From JAZDLC01 sp043802345 (GTDB lineage Bacteria; Planctomycetota; B15-G4; JADJEK01), in the NCBI GenBank assembly GCA_043802345.1, contig JAZDLC010000161.1, positions 1 through 6,177 of the forward strand: DNA of 6,177 bases, given 5' to 3'. Both the position numbers and the translations under genes were made by a program. Positions 1 to 5,274 of the stretch are shown piece after piece; the first letter of the stretch is position 1, and every line of letters begins with the position of its first letter. The notes below the pieces were generated by a model. That model saw nothing but the letters and a program-made list of their open reading frames with translations, searched no databases and had not been told where the DNA came from.

Positions 1-658
1 CCCAAGGAAGGCGGATCCGACGCGCCGGGACTTCATTCTCGGCGCGGTCGCCGGCGCGGTCACCGTCCCTCTCATCAAATCGCCCTGGCGGCCGCGTCGA
101 GTCAGCAAGGACCTCATTCGTCCCCCGGGAGCGCTCGCCGAACAGGAATTCCTGTCGAGGTGCGTCCGGTGCGCCGCCTGCATGCGCGCCTGTCCGACCA
201 ACGTCCTGCAGCCGGCGCTCACGGAGGCGGGGCTCGATGGTTTCTGGTCGCCGGTCATGAAGTTCCGGTTCGGGTACTGCCAGTATGGGTGCACGATCTG
301 CTCTCAAGTCTGCCCGACCGGGGCGATTCAGCAACTCCCGCTCGAGGAGAAGAAGAAGTGGCGGCTCGGGAACGCGTTCTTCGACAAGAACCGCTGCCTG
401 CCGTACTCCCTGGGCCGCGAGTGCACCGTTTGCGAGGAGCATTGTCCGACCGCGCCCAAGGCGATCCTCACGACGATGAAGAAGGTGGAATGCCCCGACG
501 GCAGCACCGGGACGGTTCACATGCCGCAGGTGGTCGCGGAGCGGTGCATCGGCTGCGGCATCTGCGAGAATGTCTGCCCGATCGTCGATGAGGCGGGGAT
601 TCGGGTCACGTCGGCGGGGGAGTCGCGGAGCGAGGAGAACCAGTTCCTGGCGAAGTGA
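1..658 (+). CDS. NapG/MauM-type polyferredoxin with four [4Fe-4S] motifs, 5'-truncated by the window edge
   Basis: The reading frame is open from base 2 to the TGA at 656-658, giving 218 residues; the true start lies left of the window. Residues 7-12 read TRRDFI and are followed by a small hydrophobic stretch (residues 11-25), which resembles a Tat signal or anchor. Next comes RPPGAL (40-45), as in NapG. Four cysteine groups follow: C54-x2-C57-x2-C60-x3-C64-P, C93-x3-C97-x2-C100-x3-C104-P, C132-x8-C141-x2-C144-x3-C148-P and C182-x2-C185-x2-C188-x3-C192-P. Each can hold a [4Fe-4S] cluster, so the protein should relay electrons, probably on the outer face of the membrane if the Tat reading is right. 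NapG passes electrons from NapH towards periplasmic nitrate reductase, but no nap gene is visible here. E. coli NapG is about 231 residues, so only a short piece may be missing. The RRDF stretch could instead join a NapH-like membrane half in a longer fusion. An ATG at 182 lies inside the first cluster motif and is not the start. Confidence 0.88.
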   Translation, partial: PRKADPTRRDFILGAVAGAVTVPLIKSPWRPRRVSKDLIRPPGALAEQEFLSRCVRCAACMRACPTNVLQPALTEAGLDGFWSPVMKFRFGYCQYGCTICSQVCPTGAIQQLPLEEKKKWRLGNAFFDKNRCLPYSLGRECTVCEEHCPTAPKAILTTMKKVECPDGSTGTVHMPQVVAERCIGCGICENVCPIVDEAGIRVTSAGESRSEENQFLAK

Positions 659-739
659 GCGACGGGGGGGATCCTCTTCATGGTGAAGAAGCGGACCGCG
701 TCACGCGACAGAGGCTCTGCCCGGCCTCTCGACCGGCGG
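659..739. other. Short convergent intergenic gap
   Basis: This 81-base gap separates the stop codon of the polyferredoxin (+) from the stop codon of the large hydrolase (-). It contains a small hairpin, listed separately, and no open frame of note. Confidence 0.7.
710..729. terminator. Possible weak terminator hairpin between convergent genes
   Basis: AGAGGC (710-715) pairs perfectly with GCCTCT (724-729) around an 8-base loop. The position between two convergent stop codons fits a shared terminator. There is no T-tract on either strand and the stem is only six pairs, so the call rests mostly on position. Confidence 0.25.
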
Positions 740-3700
740 CTAGCCGTTCTCCAGCACGAACCGCTCGACCGGGTGGTACCCCTTCTCGACGACCTTGTCT
801 CCCTTGAAGACGGCCCATGACGGAAGGGTGCTGTCGTACTTGGCCGTCATCTGATGGAGCTCCAGGGCGGAGTTCGCGAGGAAGAGGTAGAGCACGCGTT
901 TGGGGTTGTACGGATTCGGCAGCGCGAGGAAGAGTCCGTCGTCCTTCTCGGCGTACTCCTTCCCCTCGAAGTGGAATCGATTCTTGCCCATCTTCACCGG
1001 CAGCCGGTCGGCGATTCTCGCCAGGAAGCTGTTGTCCTCGAGCGAGCCGAGAACCATCAGGTCATGTTCGGCGGCCCGCTCGGCCGTCAGTTCCGAGTCC
1101 TTCACCAGCGGCGGGAGGATTTCCACGTAGGCGTTGGCTACGGTCTCCTGCCAACGCATCGCCAGGGTGTGATTCGCCTCGATCTGGCGTGATGTCCCGA
1201 AGACGATGAGCGTCTCGTGGAAATCGTCGACGAAGTTGCCAAACGTATAGAAGCGGTCTTGTGCCACCGGGAAGTCATGGAATGGGTTGAGTGTCACTCG
1301 TGTCACTTTGCCGTCAAAGTGGTATTTCGCGGTCGCCGATCCCTGAATCTCGAGGCGGCGGACGTGCTGCTTCGTCCCGACCTCGATCAGGACATGAGTC
1401 ACCAGATGGTATGGGGGTTGGGCCGCGTCGACGGGCGTGAATTCCACAGAGACATCGGAGCCGTCCCCATCTCGCCACTCGGTGTGGATATCGCGGCGCA
1501 GATTGGGGATCCCATCTCGCTCGGTCCACTGCTTGATGAACTCACCGAGTTCCCTGCCGGAGATTTCTTCCGCCACGGAGATGATCTCCTGGTTCGTGAT
1601 CTCCTTCTTCGAGAACCGATCGTGGATCGCGTTCATCACCGCGAAGAACTTCTCATTGCCCAGAAGCAGCCGCATCTGGTGCAGCGCAAAGGTCCCCTTG
1701 ATGCGCGGGATCTTGTACGGACCGTAGCGGTCATAGGCGCGCTGGGTTTCCACCGGAATCACGTCCCCTTCTCGTGACACGGTGTAGAGGTACTGCGTTT
1801 CCATTTGCGCCAGGCCGTCGGCGAGAGCCGTCGCCGCCTTCTTCTCGTCCTCGTCGAGTTCATGGAGAAGATTCCAGTACGCCGCGGTCGCCGACACGAA
1901 CCAGTTTTCCGCTTCTGAGTGCGGATAGACCGTTTGCCGCCAGAGATGGTCCTTGTCGACCTTGAACGACTCGGCCAGGTCGCCCAGCTCGAGGGTCGGC
2001 TTCTTCGCCTTCTCCTCGTCCTTCCGCTTCTGCTTCGTCGTCGCGTCCTGCTCCGGCGAGCGGCTTGCCTTCAACCGGTCGGTTACGAAGATCGGGCTTG
2101 GCGTCGAGTAGCCGAGGCTGAGGTGGGGGATCGCATCCGGAAGATCCGGCATGATGCGGTACCCCTTCTGTGGGAACTTCTCGCGCAGCGTCACCTTGCC
2201 GTAATGCGCGAGGAAGACCAGTTCCTTCGCCATCTCGCTGGTCGTGATCTTGCCGTCGCAGGCGTGGGCCCGGTTGATCGGGGAAGAGGCCCAGAGATTC
2301 ACAAGGGCGATCGAGTCGATCTTGCCGCGATTCTGCCGATAGAACTCGTTGAAGGCGACGTCGCGGTTCCACGGAGAGAAGACCAGATCGAACGGCCGGT
2401 CGTCCGGCTGCGCGATGTACTCCTTGCGCACCTCCGGATCGCGATTGTTGTTGTTGGCCCAGAGGAAGCCGGGTGTGCCGAACGGGTTCATGTCCTCACC
2501 CGTGCGCCAGAGCTTCTTCTTGTGTGTGCCGAGCAGGAACATCGCGGCCTCGCCGGTCTTGACGTCGGCGAGCGGCCAGTCGTTGGTGTACATGCCGTTG
2601 TTCCCCTCCCACAGCAGTCTCACCACGTCGTCGATGTTGTCCGCGTACTGGGCCGCCTTGCGAATCCGGTTCGACTGGGGGGTCGAGTCCGGCTCATAAG
2701 GAGTCTGGGAAACCGTCGTTTCGCCGATCACGATGCCGGCATCGTTGATGTAGAAGTCGGCGCCTGAGTGGATACCGCCGGGGAAGGTCTGGTAGACCAG
2801 GCGATGCCCTTCGGATGGCACGACGTCGCAGATGACGTCCCAGTGCACCCCGGTGTAGCCGGCCCACATGAAGATCTGCCCGAAGACGATCTGCCCGTCC
2901 GCCGTGGCCGGTCCTGTAGCGCTCACTCCCGAGCAGTTGTGCTCATCGATGTCGATCAGCAGCTCCTCCTCCGCTGCGAGGAAACTCTCGCCGGTCAGTG
3001 CGTGCGGCGTTACGCTCGTGGCCCGGTGGAGCTGGCCCAGGTCGACGACCGAGTTCAGGGCGACGATATCGAGCAGGTCGACCTGCCGTTCCTCGTACTT
3101 CGCCCCCGCCTTGGCCGCGCCGTCGGCGATCCCCTTCATCTCGGTCAGGTACTCGGTGTCGTACTTGCGCAGGAAGATCGTGTCGGTTTCAAAACGGATG
3201 GCGTCCCAGCCCGCCTTCGGATCATTCGCGTTCTGATTGACGCCGAGCTTGCTGATGTATTGCACGATCTCGTTCTGGAGCAGGTATCCGAACTGGTAGC
3301 CGCGTTCGTACGGCTTCCCCTCGATGTGCACGAAGATCCAGCCCCGGTCGTCGTACCGATAGCCGTTGCCGAACCAGGTCACCGTCTCCGGTTCGATGTA
3401 CTTGCTGATGTCATCGACCTTCTCGAGAGTGATGTCGTCGAACCAGGCGGTCCCGACCGAAGTTCCGTTCAGTCCGAGGTGCAGCCGCACCCGATCTTCG
3501 TGTTTCGTGGCGACAAAAAGCGTCTCGACCCTGGTCCAGTCGGAGTCGGCTCCGACCGTTGGCGAGTGGTTGGTGAGCGGGAACGACGCCATCGTCAGGC
3601 AGGCGGGCACCGCCGTGGGGTAGCGCGACGTCGGATCGGAGATTGCGCCCGCGGTGCGGATCCACCCGGTCAGCCGGTACAGATGCCCGACCCGAACCTG

Positions 3701-3967
3701 AATCGGCAGGGAAACCACCGTCACGGACGCTGGATCCGGGCTGTCCACCCGGAGGCTGCGGGCGCCCGAATGGACGAACTCCGGCGAGCCGGTGACGCCC
3801 CCGCCCTCCGCCACGCTCCACCCGGCCGGGAGGCCGCCCTCTCCCGGCTCTTCAAAGCCGGGGTTCTGAATGGAGACGTTCTGGCCGGCGGCGGAGCAGA
3901 CCGAAGTCGGCAGTCCGGTCCAGAGAGTCAGGAGAGTGGCCGCAAGGCCGGATGCCAACCGGTTCAT
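740..3967 (-). CDS. Exported multidomain C45-type Ntn acyltransferase/hydrolase fused to an M1-aminopeptidase-like C-terminal region
   Basis: 1075 residues, starting at an ATG preceded by GGGAG. Residues 1-27 form a signal peptide (hydrophobic 6-24, cleavage near CSAA). Residues 31-185 look like a CBM4/9-type jelly roll: NPGFEE at the start, HSGARSL, and a final WFDDITLEKV strand. Residues 195-705 form a peptidase C45/AAT-like domain. Its opening motif GKPYERGYQFG (217-227) and NCSG (344-347) place the predicted N-terminal nucleophile at Cys345, freed by self-cleavage in this family; DGKITT follows at 571-576. These enzymes make or break amide and acyl bonds; the substrate here is unknown. 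A charged linker (634-660) interrupts the domain. Residues 735-905 resemble the end of M1 aminopeptidases (KGTFALHQMRLLLG at 757-770, FIKQWTERDGIPNL at 810-823, then a beta domain), but no HEXXH motif exists anywhere in the protein. Residues 906-1075 are a further domain I cannot name. The gene lies 106 bases downstream of the transporter on the same strand and has a candidate promoter of its own. Confidence 0.85.
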   Translation of the reverse strand: MNRLASGLAATLLTLWTGLPTSVCSAAGQNVSIQNPGFEEPGEGGLPAGWSVAEGGGVTGSPEFVHSGARSLRVDSPDPASVTVVSLPIQVRVGHLYRLTGWIRTAGAISDPTSRYPTAVPACLTMASFPLTNHSPTVGADSDWTRVETLFVATKHEDRVRLHLGLNGTSVGTAWFDDITLEKVDDISKYIEPETVTWFGNGYRYDDRGWIFVHIEGKPYERGYQFGYLLQNEIVQYISKLGVNQNANDPKAGWDAIRFETDTIFLRKYDTEYLTEMKGIADGAAKAGAKYEERQVDLLDIVALNSVVDLGQLHRATSVTPHALTGESFLAAEEELLIDIDEHNCSGVSATGPATADGQIVFGQIFMWAGYTGVHWDVICDVVPSEGHRLVYQTFPGGIHSGADFYINDAGIVIGETTVSQTPYEPDSTPQSNRIRKAAQYADNIDDVVRLLWEGNNGMYTNDWPLADVKTGEAAMFLLGTHKKKLWRTGEDMNPFGTPGFLWANNNNRDPEVRKEYIAQPDDRPFDLVFSPWNRDVAFNEFYRQNRGKIDSIALVNLWASSPINRAHACDGKITTSEMAKELVFLAHYGKVTLREKFPQKGYRIMPDLPDAIPHLSLGYSTPSPIFVTDRLKASRSPEQDATTKQKRKDEEKAKKPTLELGDLAESFKVDKDHLWRQTVYPHSEAENWFVSATAAYWNLLHELDEDEKKAATALADGLAQMETQYLYTVSREGDVIPVETQRAYDRYGPYKIPRIKGTFALHQMRLLLGNEKFFAVMNAIHDRFSKKEITNQEIISVAEEISGRELGEFIKQWTERDGIPNLRRDIHTEWRDGDGSDVSVEFTPVDAAQPPYHLVTHVLIEVGTKQHVRRLEIQGSATAKYHFDGKVTRVTLNPFHDFPVAQDRFYTFGNFVDDFHETLIVFGTSRQIEANHTLAMRWQETVANAYVEILPPLVKDSELTAERAAEHDLMVLGSLEDNSFLARIADRLPVKMGKNRFHFEGKEYAEKDDGLFLALPNPYNPKRVLYLFLANSALELHQMTAKYDSTLPSWAVFKGDKVVEKGYHPVERFVLENG

Positions 3968-3973
3968 GAATCG

Positions 3974-3978
3974 CTCCC
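3974..3978 (-). promoter_or_regulatory. Ribosome binding site of the C45-type hydrolase
   Basis: On the minus strand GGGAG lies six bases before the ATG at 3967-3965. It supports this start, which is also the one that gives a complete signal peptide. Confidence 0.65.
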
Positions 3979-4018
3979 GAAGTGGGTCGTCAAGCGGGCG
4001 AGGTGCGTCGAATCGGGG

Positions 4019-4048
4019 ATTCTAGCTGCCTGCGGAGAGCGTGTACAA
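4019..4048 (-). promoter_or_regulatory. Candidate promoter of the C45-type hydrolase
   Basis: On the minus strand TTGTAC (4048-4043) and TAGAAT (4024-4019) are spaced by 18 bases. The -10 box matches five of six consensus positions, the -35 box only three. The -10 box overlaps a short inverted repeat, GAATC-GGG-GATTC on the plus strand (4010-4022), which could be an operator half-site pair but may be chance. If real, this promoter would let the hydrolase be expressed separately from the upstream transporter. Confidence 0.35.
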
Positions 4049-4073
4049 CGACTGGCGTCGGCGGCGCGGCCGA

Positions 4074-4790
4074 TCAGAATCCGACGAGGATCAGGACCCC
4101 GCAGAGGGCGATCGTGGCGCCGGCCAGGAGGTGCGTGCGCCGCTCGAGCCAGGAGAAGTGCGCCTTGCCCAGGCTGAAGGTGAGCAGCAGGACCATGCCC
4201 AGCATGGTGGTGATCGTGGTCAGGCTGAAGGCGGTGACGACCGCCACCGCCGTGGCGACGTCACCGGTCGCCGCCGGGTACATCAATTGCGGAATCAGGA
4301 CCTCGCACGGCCCGAACACGAAGATGGCGAACAGGACCCAGGGCGTGATCGATCCGCCTCCCGCCTTGCTCTCCTCGCCATGGACGTGAACGTGAGAGTG
4401 CTGATGGGAGTGGTCGTGGGTGTGAACTTCGCCGTCCGCATGAGCGTGAGCGTGATGATGCTCGGGGCGGCGCGCGGCCCGGCGAATCCCCCAGCAGGCG
4501 TAGACGACACCGAAAGCGATCATCAGCCAGGCCGCGATGTCGCCACGCACCGACTCCACCGTCTCGAGATGAAAGATGGCAACACCGGCCGCAATCCCCA
4601 CCAGCCCCAGGATGATCGACCCTGCGATGTGTCCCACCCCGCAGAGAATCGTGACCACGGCGGTCCTGGTCCAGCTCCAGCCGCGGGCCCGCGAGATCGC
4701 CACGAACGGGAGGTAATGGTCCGGCCCCGCGAGCGTGTGGATGAAACCTGTGGCGAGAGCCAGGGCAATCAGGGGATGCGACAGATCCAT
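4074..4790 (-). CDS. Six-helix NiCoT/UreH-like metal transporter with a histidine-rich loop (probable Ni or Co permease)
   Basis: 238 residues. The ATG at 4790-4788 is preceded by GGAGGG five bases away; an in-frame ATG 24 codons further out has no such site and would add a polar, proline-rich tail. Hydrophobic segments lie at about residues 5-20, 45-72, 84-102, 149-170, 178-205 and 219-238, so a six-helix inner-membrane protein is likely. HTLAGPDH at 18-25 resembles the helix-borne H...DH metal motif of nickel/cobalt transporters and UreH-type proteins. A second motif, GVGHIAGS, sits at 51-58. The loop between helices 3 and 4 has 13 histidines in 27 residues (111-137), as in metal-binding loops of RcnA-, HupE- and ZIP-like carriers. 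Divergence from hypF points to nickel uptake for hydrogenase. Direction of transport is not provable: a His-rich loop also occurs in the exporter RcnA, and TauE/SafE-like exporters share the general fold. Confidence 0.75.
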   Translation of the reverse strand: MDLSHPLIALALATGFIHTLAGPDHYLPFVAISRARGWSWTRTAVVTILCGVGHIAGSIILGLVGIAAGVAIFHLETVESVRGDIAAWLMIAFGVVYACWGIRRAARRPEHHHAHAHADGEVHTHDHSHQHSHVHVHGEESKAGGGSITPWVLFAIFVFGPCEVLIPQLMYPAATGDVATAVAVVTAFSLTTITTMLGMVLLLTFSLGKAHFSWLERRTHLLAGATIALCGVLILVGF

Positions 4791-4794
4791 GTCA

Positions 4795-4800
4795 CCCTCC
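4795..4800 (-). promoter_or_regulatory. Strong ribosome binding site that fixes the transporter start
   Basis: GGAGGG on the minus strand lies five bases before the ATG at 4790. It decides against the longer reading from 4862, which would run through the site. Confidence 0.75.
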
Positions 4801-4894
4801 AGGCCGGTCGGCGAGGCGGGCCGCGCCCGGGAATAACCACCCGCTGACCGCGCGCAGGTCAACCCTCGGTTGCCCGGTAAACGGTCCTCGAAAG

Positions 4895-4931
4895 AAACCG
4901 ATTCTTATCGGCACAGGATAAGCATCGGCTT
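4895..4931 (-). terminator. Terminator-like stem-loop in the transporter leader (possible attenuator)
   Basis: On the minus strand CCGATGCTTATC pairs with GATAAGAATCGG around the loop CTGTGCC. Eleven of twelve pairs form, with a single G-A mismatch. The flanks AAG and TTT can extend the stem by one G-U and two A-U pairs. The 3' side runs directly into TTTCTTT (4897-4891), as at an intrinsic terminator on this strand; on the plus strand the following bases are not T-rich. The hairpin lies about 105 bases before the transporter ATG and no gene ends upstream of it, so a leader attenuator is the natural reading. A large palindromic protein-binding site is the alternative. Confidence 0.5.
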
Positions 4932-5110
4932 GAGCGTTTCGGGCATCGAATACCACGATTTCATCCAAATGCCGGCCGCCGTCAGATGAGGAATGGTGCA
5001 GACTTGCGCGCGGAACGAGGGCTCGCGCCGGGAGGCGGAAGGAGTCCGGAACAGCCAAAAAAGTATGCGAAGCCCTACCAAACGTGGGTGGGTATGCCGA
5101 TAAGCGATGC

Positions 5111-5133
5111 GGGGGGGCAAGCGATGCCTCCCT
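5111..5133. repeat. GC-rich inverted repeat
   Basis: GGGGGGCA (5112-5119) pairs with TGCCTCCC (5125-5132) around the five-base loop AGCGA, with one G-U pair; a further G-U pair can form at 5111/5133. An alternative six-pair stem, GGCAAG/CTTGCC (5116-5121/5132-5137), uses the same bases, so the two forms exclude each other. The function is unknown. Confidence 0.5.
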
Positions 5134-5139
5134 TGCCAC

Positions 5140-5174
5140 ACCCGGCCTTCCAGGCGGGATCCGCGAGGCCGGGT
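5140..5174. repeat. Nine-base perfect inverted repeat with an inner hairpin
   Basis: ACCCGGCCT (5140-5148) and AGGCCGGGT (5166-5174) are exact reverse complements. The 17-base loop holds a second stem, GCGG (5154-5157) with CCGC (5161-5164) around GAT. The result is a bulged two-tier hairpin that could form on either strand. It lies about 100 bases upstream of the hypF start with no T-tract beside it, so RNA structure or a protein site is more likely than a terminator. Confidence 0.55.
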
Positions 5175-5204
5175 CGGGATGAACCCCACCAGTCGGGACA
5201 CGTG

Positions 5205-5222
5205 CGGCGGCGAAGCCCGCCG
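5205..5222. repeat. Short GC-rich inverted repeat upstream of hypF
   Basis: CGGCGG (5205-5210) pairs with CCGCCG (5217-5222) around CGAAGC. It sits just upstream of the candidate -10 box of hypF. In GC-rich DNA such a stem can arise by chance. Confidence 0.35.
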
Positions 5223-5231
5223 GTTTGGCGC

Positions 5232-5237
5232 TAGAGT
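5232..5237 (+). promoter_or_regulatory. Candidate -10 box of hypF
   Basis: TAGAGT, in the context GCTAGAGTG, resembles the GCTAGAATC box before the hydrolase gene. It would place transcription start about 30 bases before the GTG start. No recognisable -35 box stands 16-18 bases upstream, and I found no good sigma-54 GG-N10-GC site. Confidence 0.25.
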
Positions 5238-5260
5238 GAGAGCGAGCCTGAAGTCACACC

Positions 5261-5266
5261 AGGAGG
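5261..5266 (+). promoter_or_regulatory. Ribosome binding site that fixes the GTG start of hypF
   Basis: AGGAGG lies eight bases before the GTG at 5275. Another in-frame GTG at 5236 has no such site, so 5275 is preferred. Confidence 0.8.
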
Positions 5267-5274
5267 ACCATTCG

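Larger units (their letters stand above)
4791..5274. other. Divergent intergenic region between transporter and hypF, rich in stem-loops
   Basis: This 484-base spacer holds the start signals of both genes. I see no convincing gene: the longest frames in it lack a good ribosome binding site and read as proline- and arginine-rich sequence. Instead it contains inverted repeats at 4895-4931, 5111-5133, 5140-5174 and 5205-5222. There is also a bulged one at 5071-5091 and an A6 run at 5057-5062. GTATGC occurs twice in direct orientation (5063, 5092), as does AAGCGATGC (5102, 5119). Read on the minus strand, the spacer could be a long structured transporter leader ending in a terminator-like hairpin. 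I could not match it to a known riboswitch class. Confidence 0.6.

Noticed and set aside
1844..1864. Possible zinc motif in the large hydrolase (HELDE, residues 702-706)
   Set aside because: It reads HEXXE rather than HEXXH and stands in a Leu/Asp/Glu-rich helix at the likely end of the C45 domain, so it is not an M1 active site.
1919..2767. Plus-strand frame of 282 codons
   Set aside because: It is antisense to the hydrolase, with low-complexity Arg/Leu/Val composition and no family motif.
3890..3967. Lipoprotein signal at the hydrolase N-terminus (Cys24)
   Set aside because: The residues before Cys24 are TSV, which does not satisfy the lipobox pattern with Leu at -3 and Gly, Ala or Ser at -1. 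An ordinary signal peptidase I site after SAA fits better.
2768..4177. Long plus-strand frame of 469 codons
   Set aside because: It lies antisense to the C45-type hydrolase and runs into the transporter. Its translation is arginine-, valine- and aspartate-rich, a typical shadow of a GC-rich gene, and the opposite strand has a signal peptide and family motifs.
5063..5097. NikR-type operator (GTATGA-N16-TCATAC)
   Set aside because: GTATGC appears twice, but as a direct repeat with a different last base and without the inverted partner, so it does not fit the NikR site.
4792..5139. Minus-strand frame of 115 codons in the transporter-hypF spacer
   Set aside because: A short stretch (DEIVVFDARNAQADAYPV) looks protein-like. 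The rest is proline- and arginine-rich, there is no ribosome binding site at the ATG, and the frame crosses several hairpins and the transporter's own ribosome binding site.
4986..5234. Plus-strand frame of 82 codons upstream of hypF
   Set aside because: There is no good ribosome binding site, the composition is rich in Pro, Gly and Arg, and the frame spans three inverted repeats.
4791..5274. Cobalamin, SAM-I, NiCo, glutamine or c-di-GMP riboswitch in the spacer
   Set aside because: I checked both strands by eye for the conserved cores, such as the cobalamin GCCACTG and B12 box. CTTATC and GATAAG resemble the SAM-I P1 ends but enclose only seven bases. No class matched. An Rfam scan would settle it.
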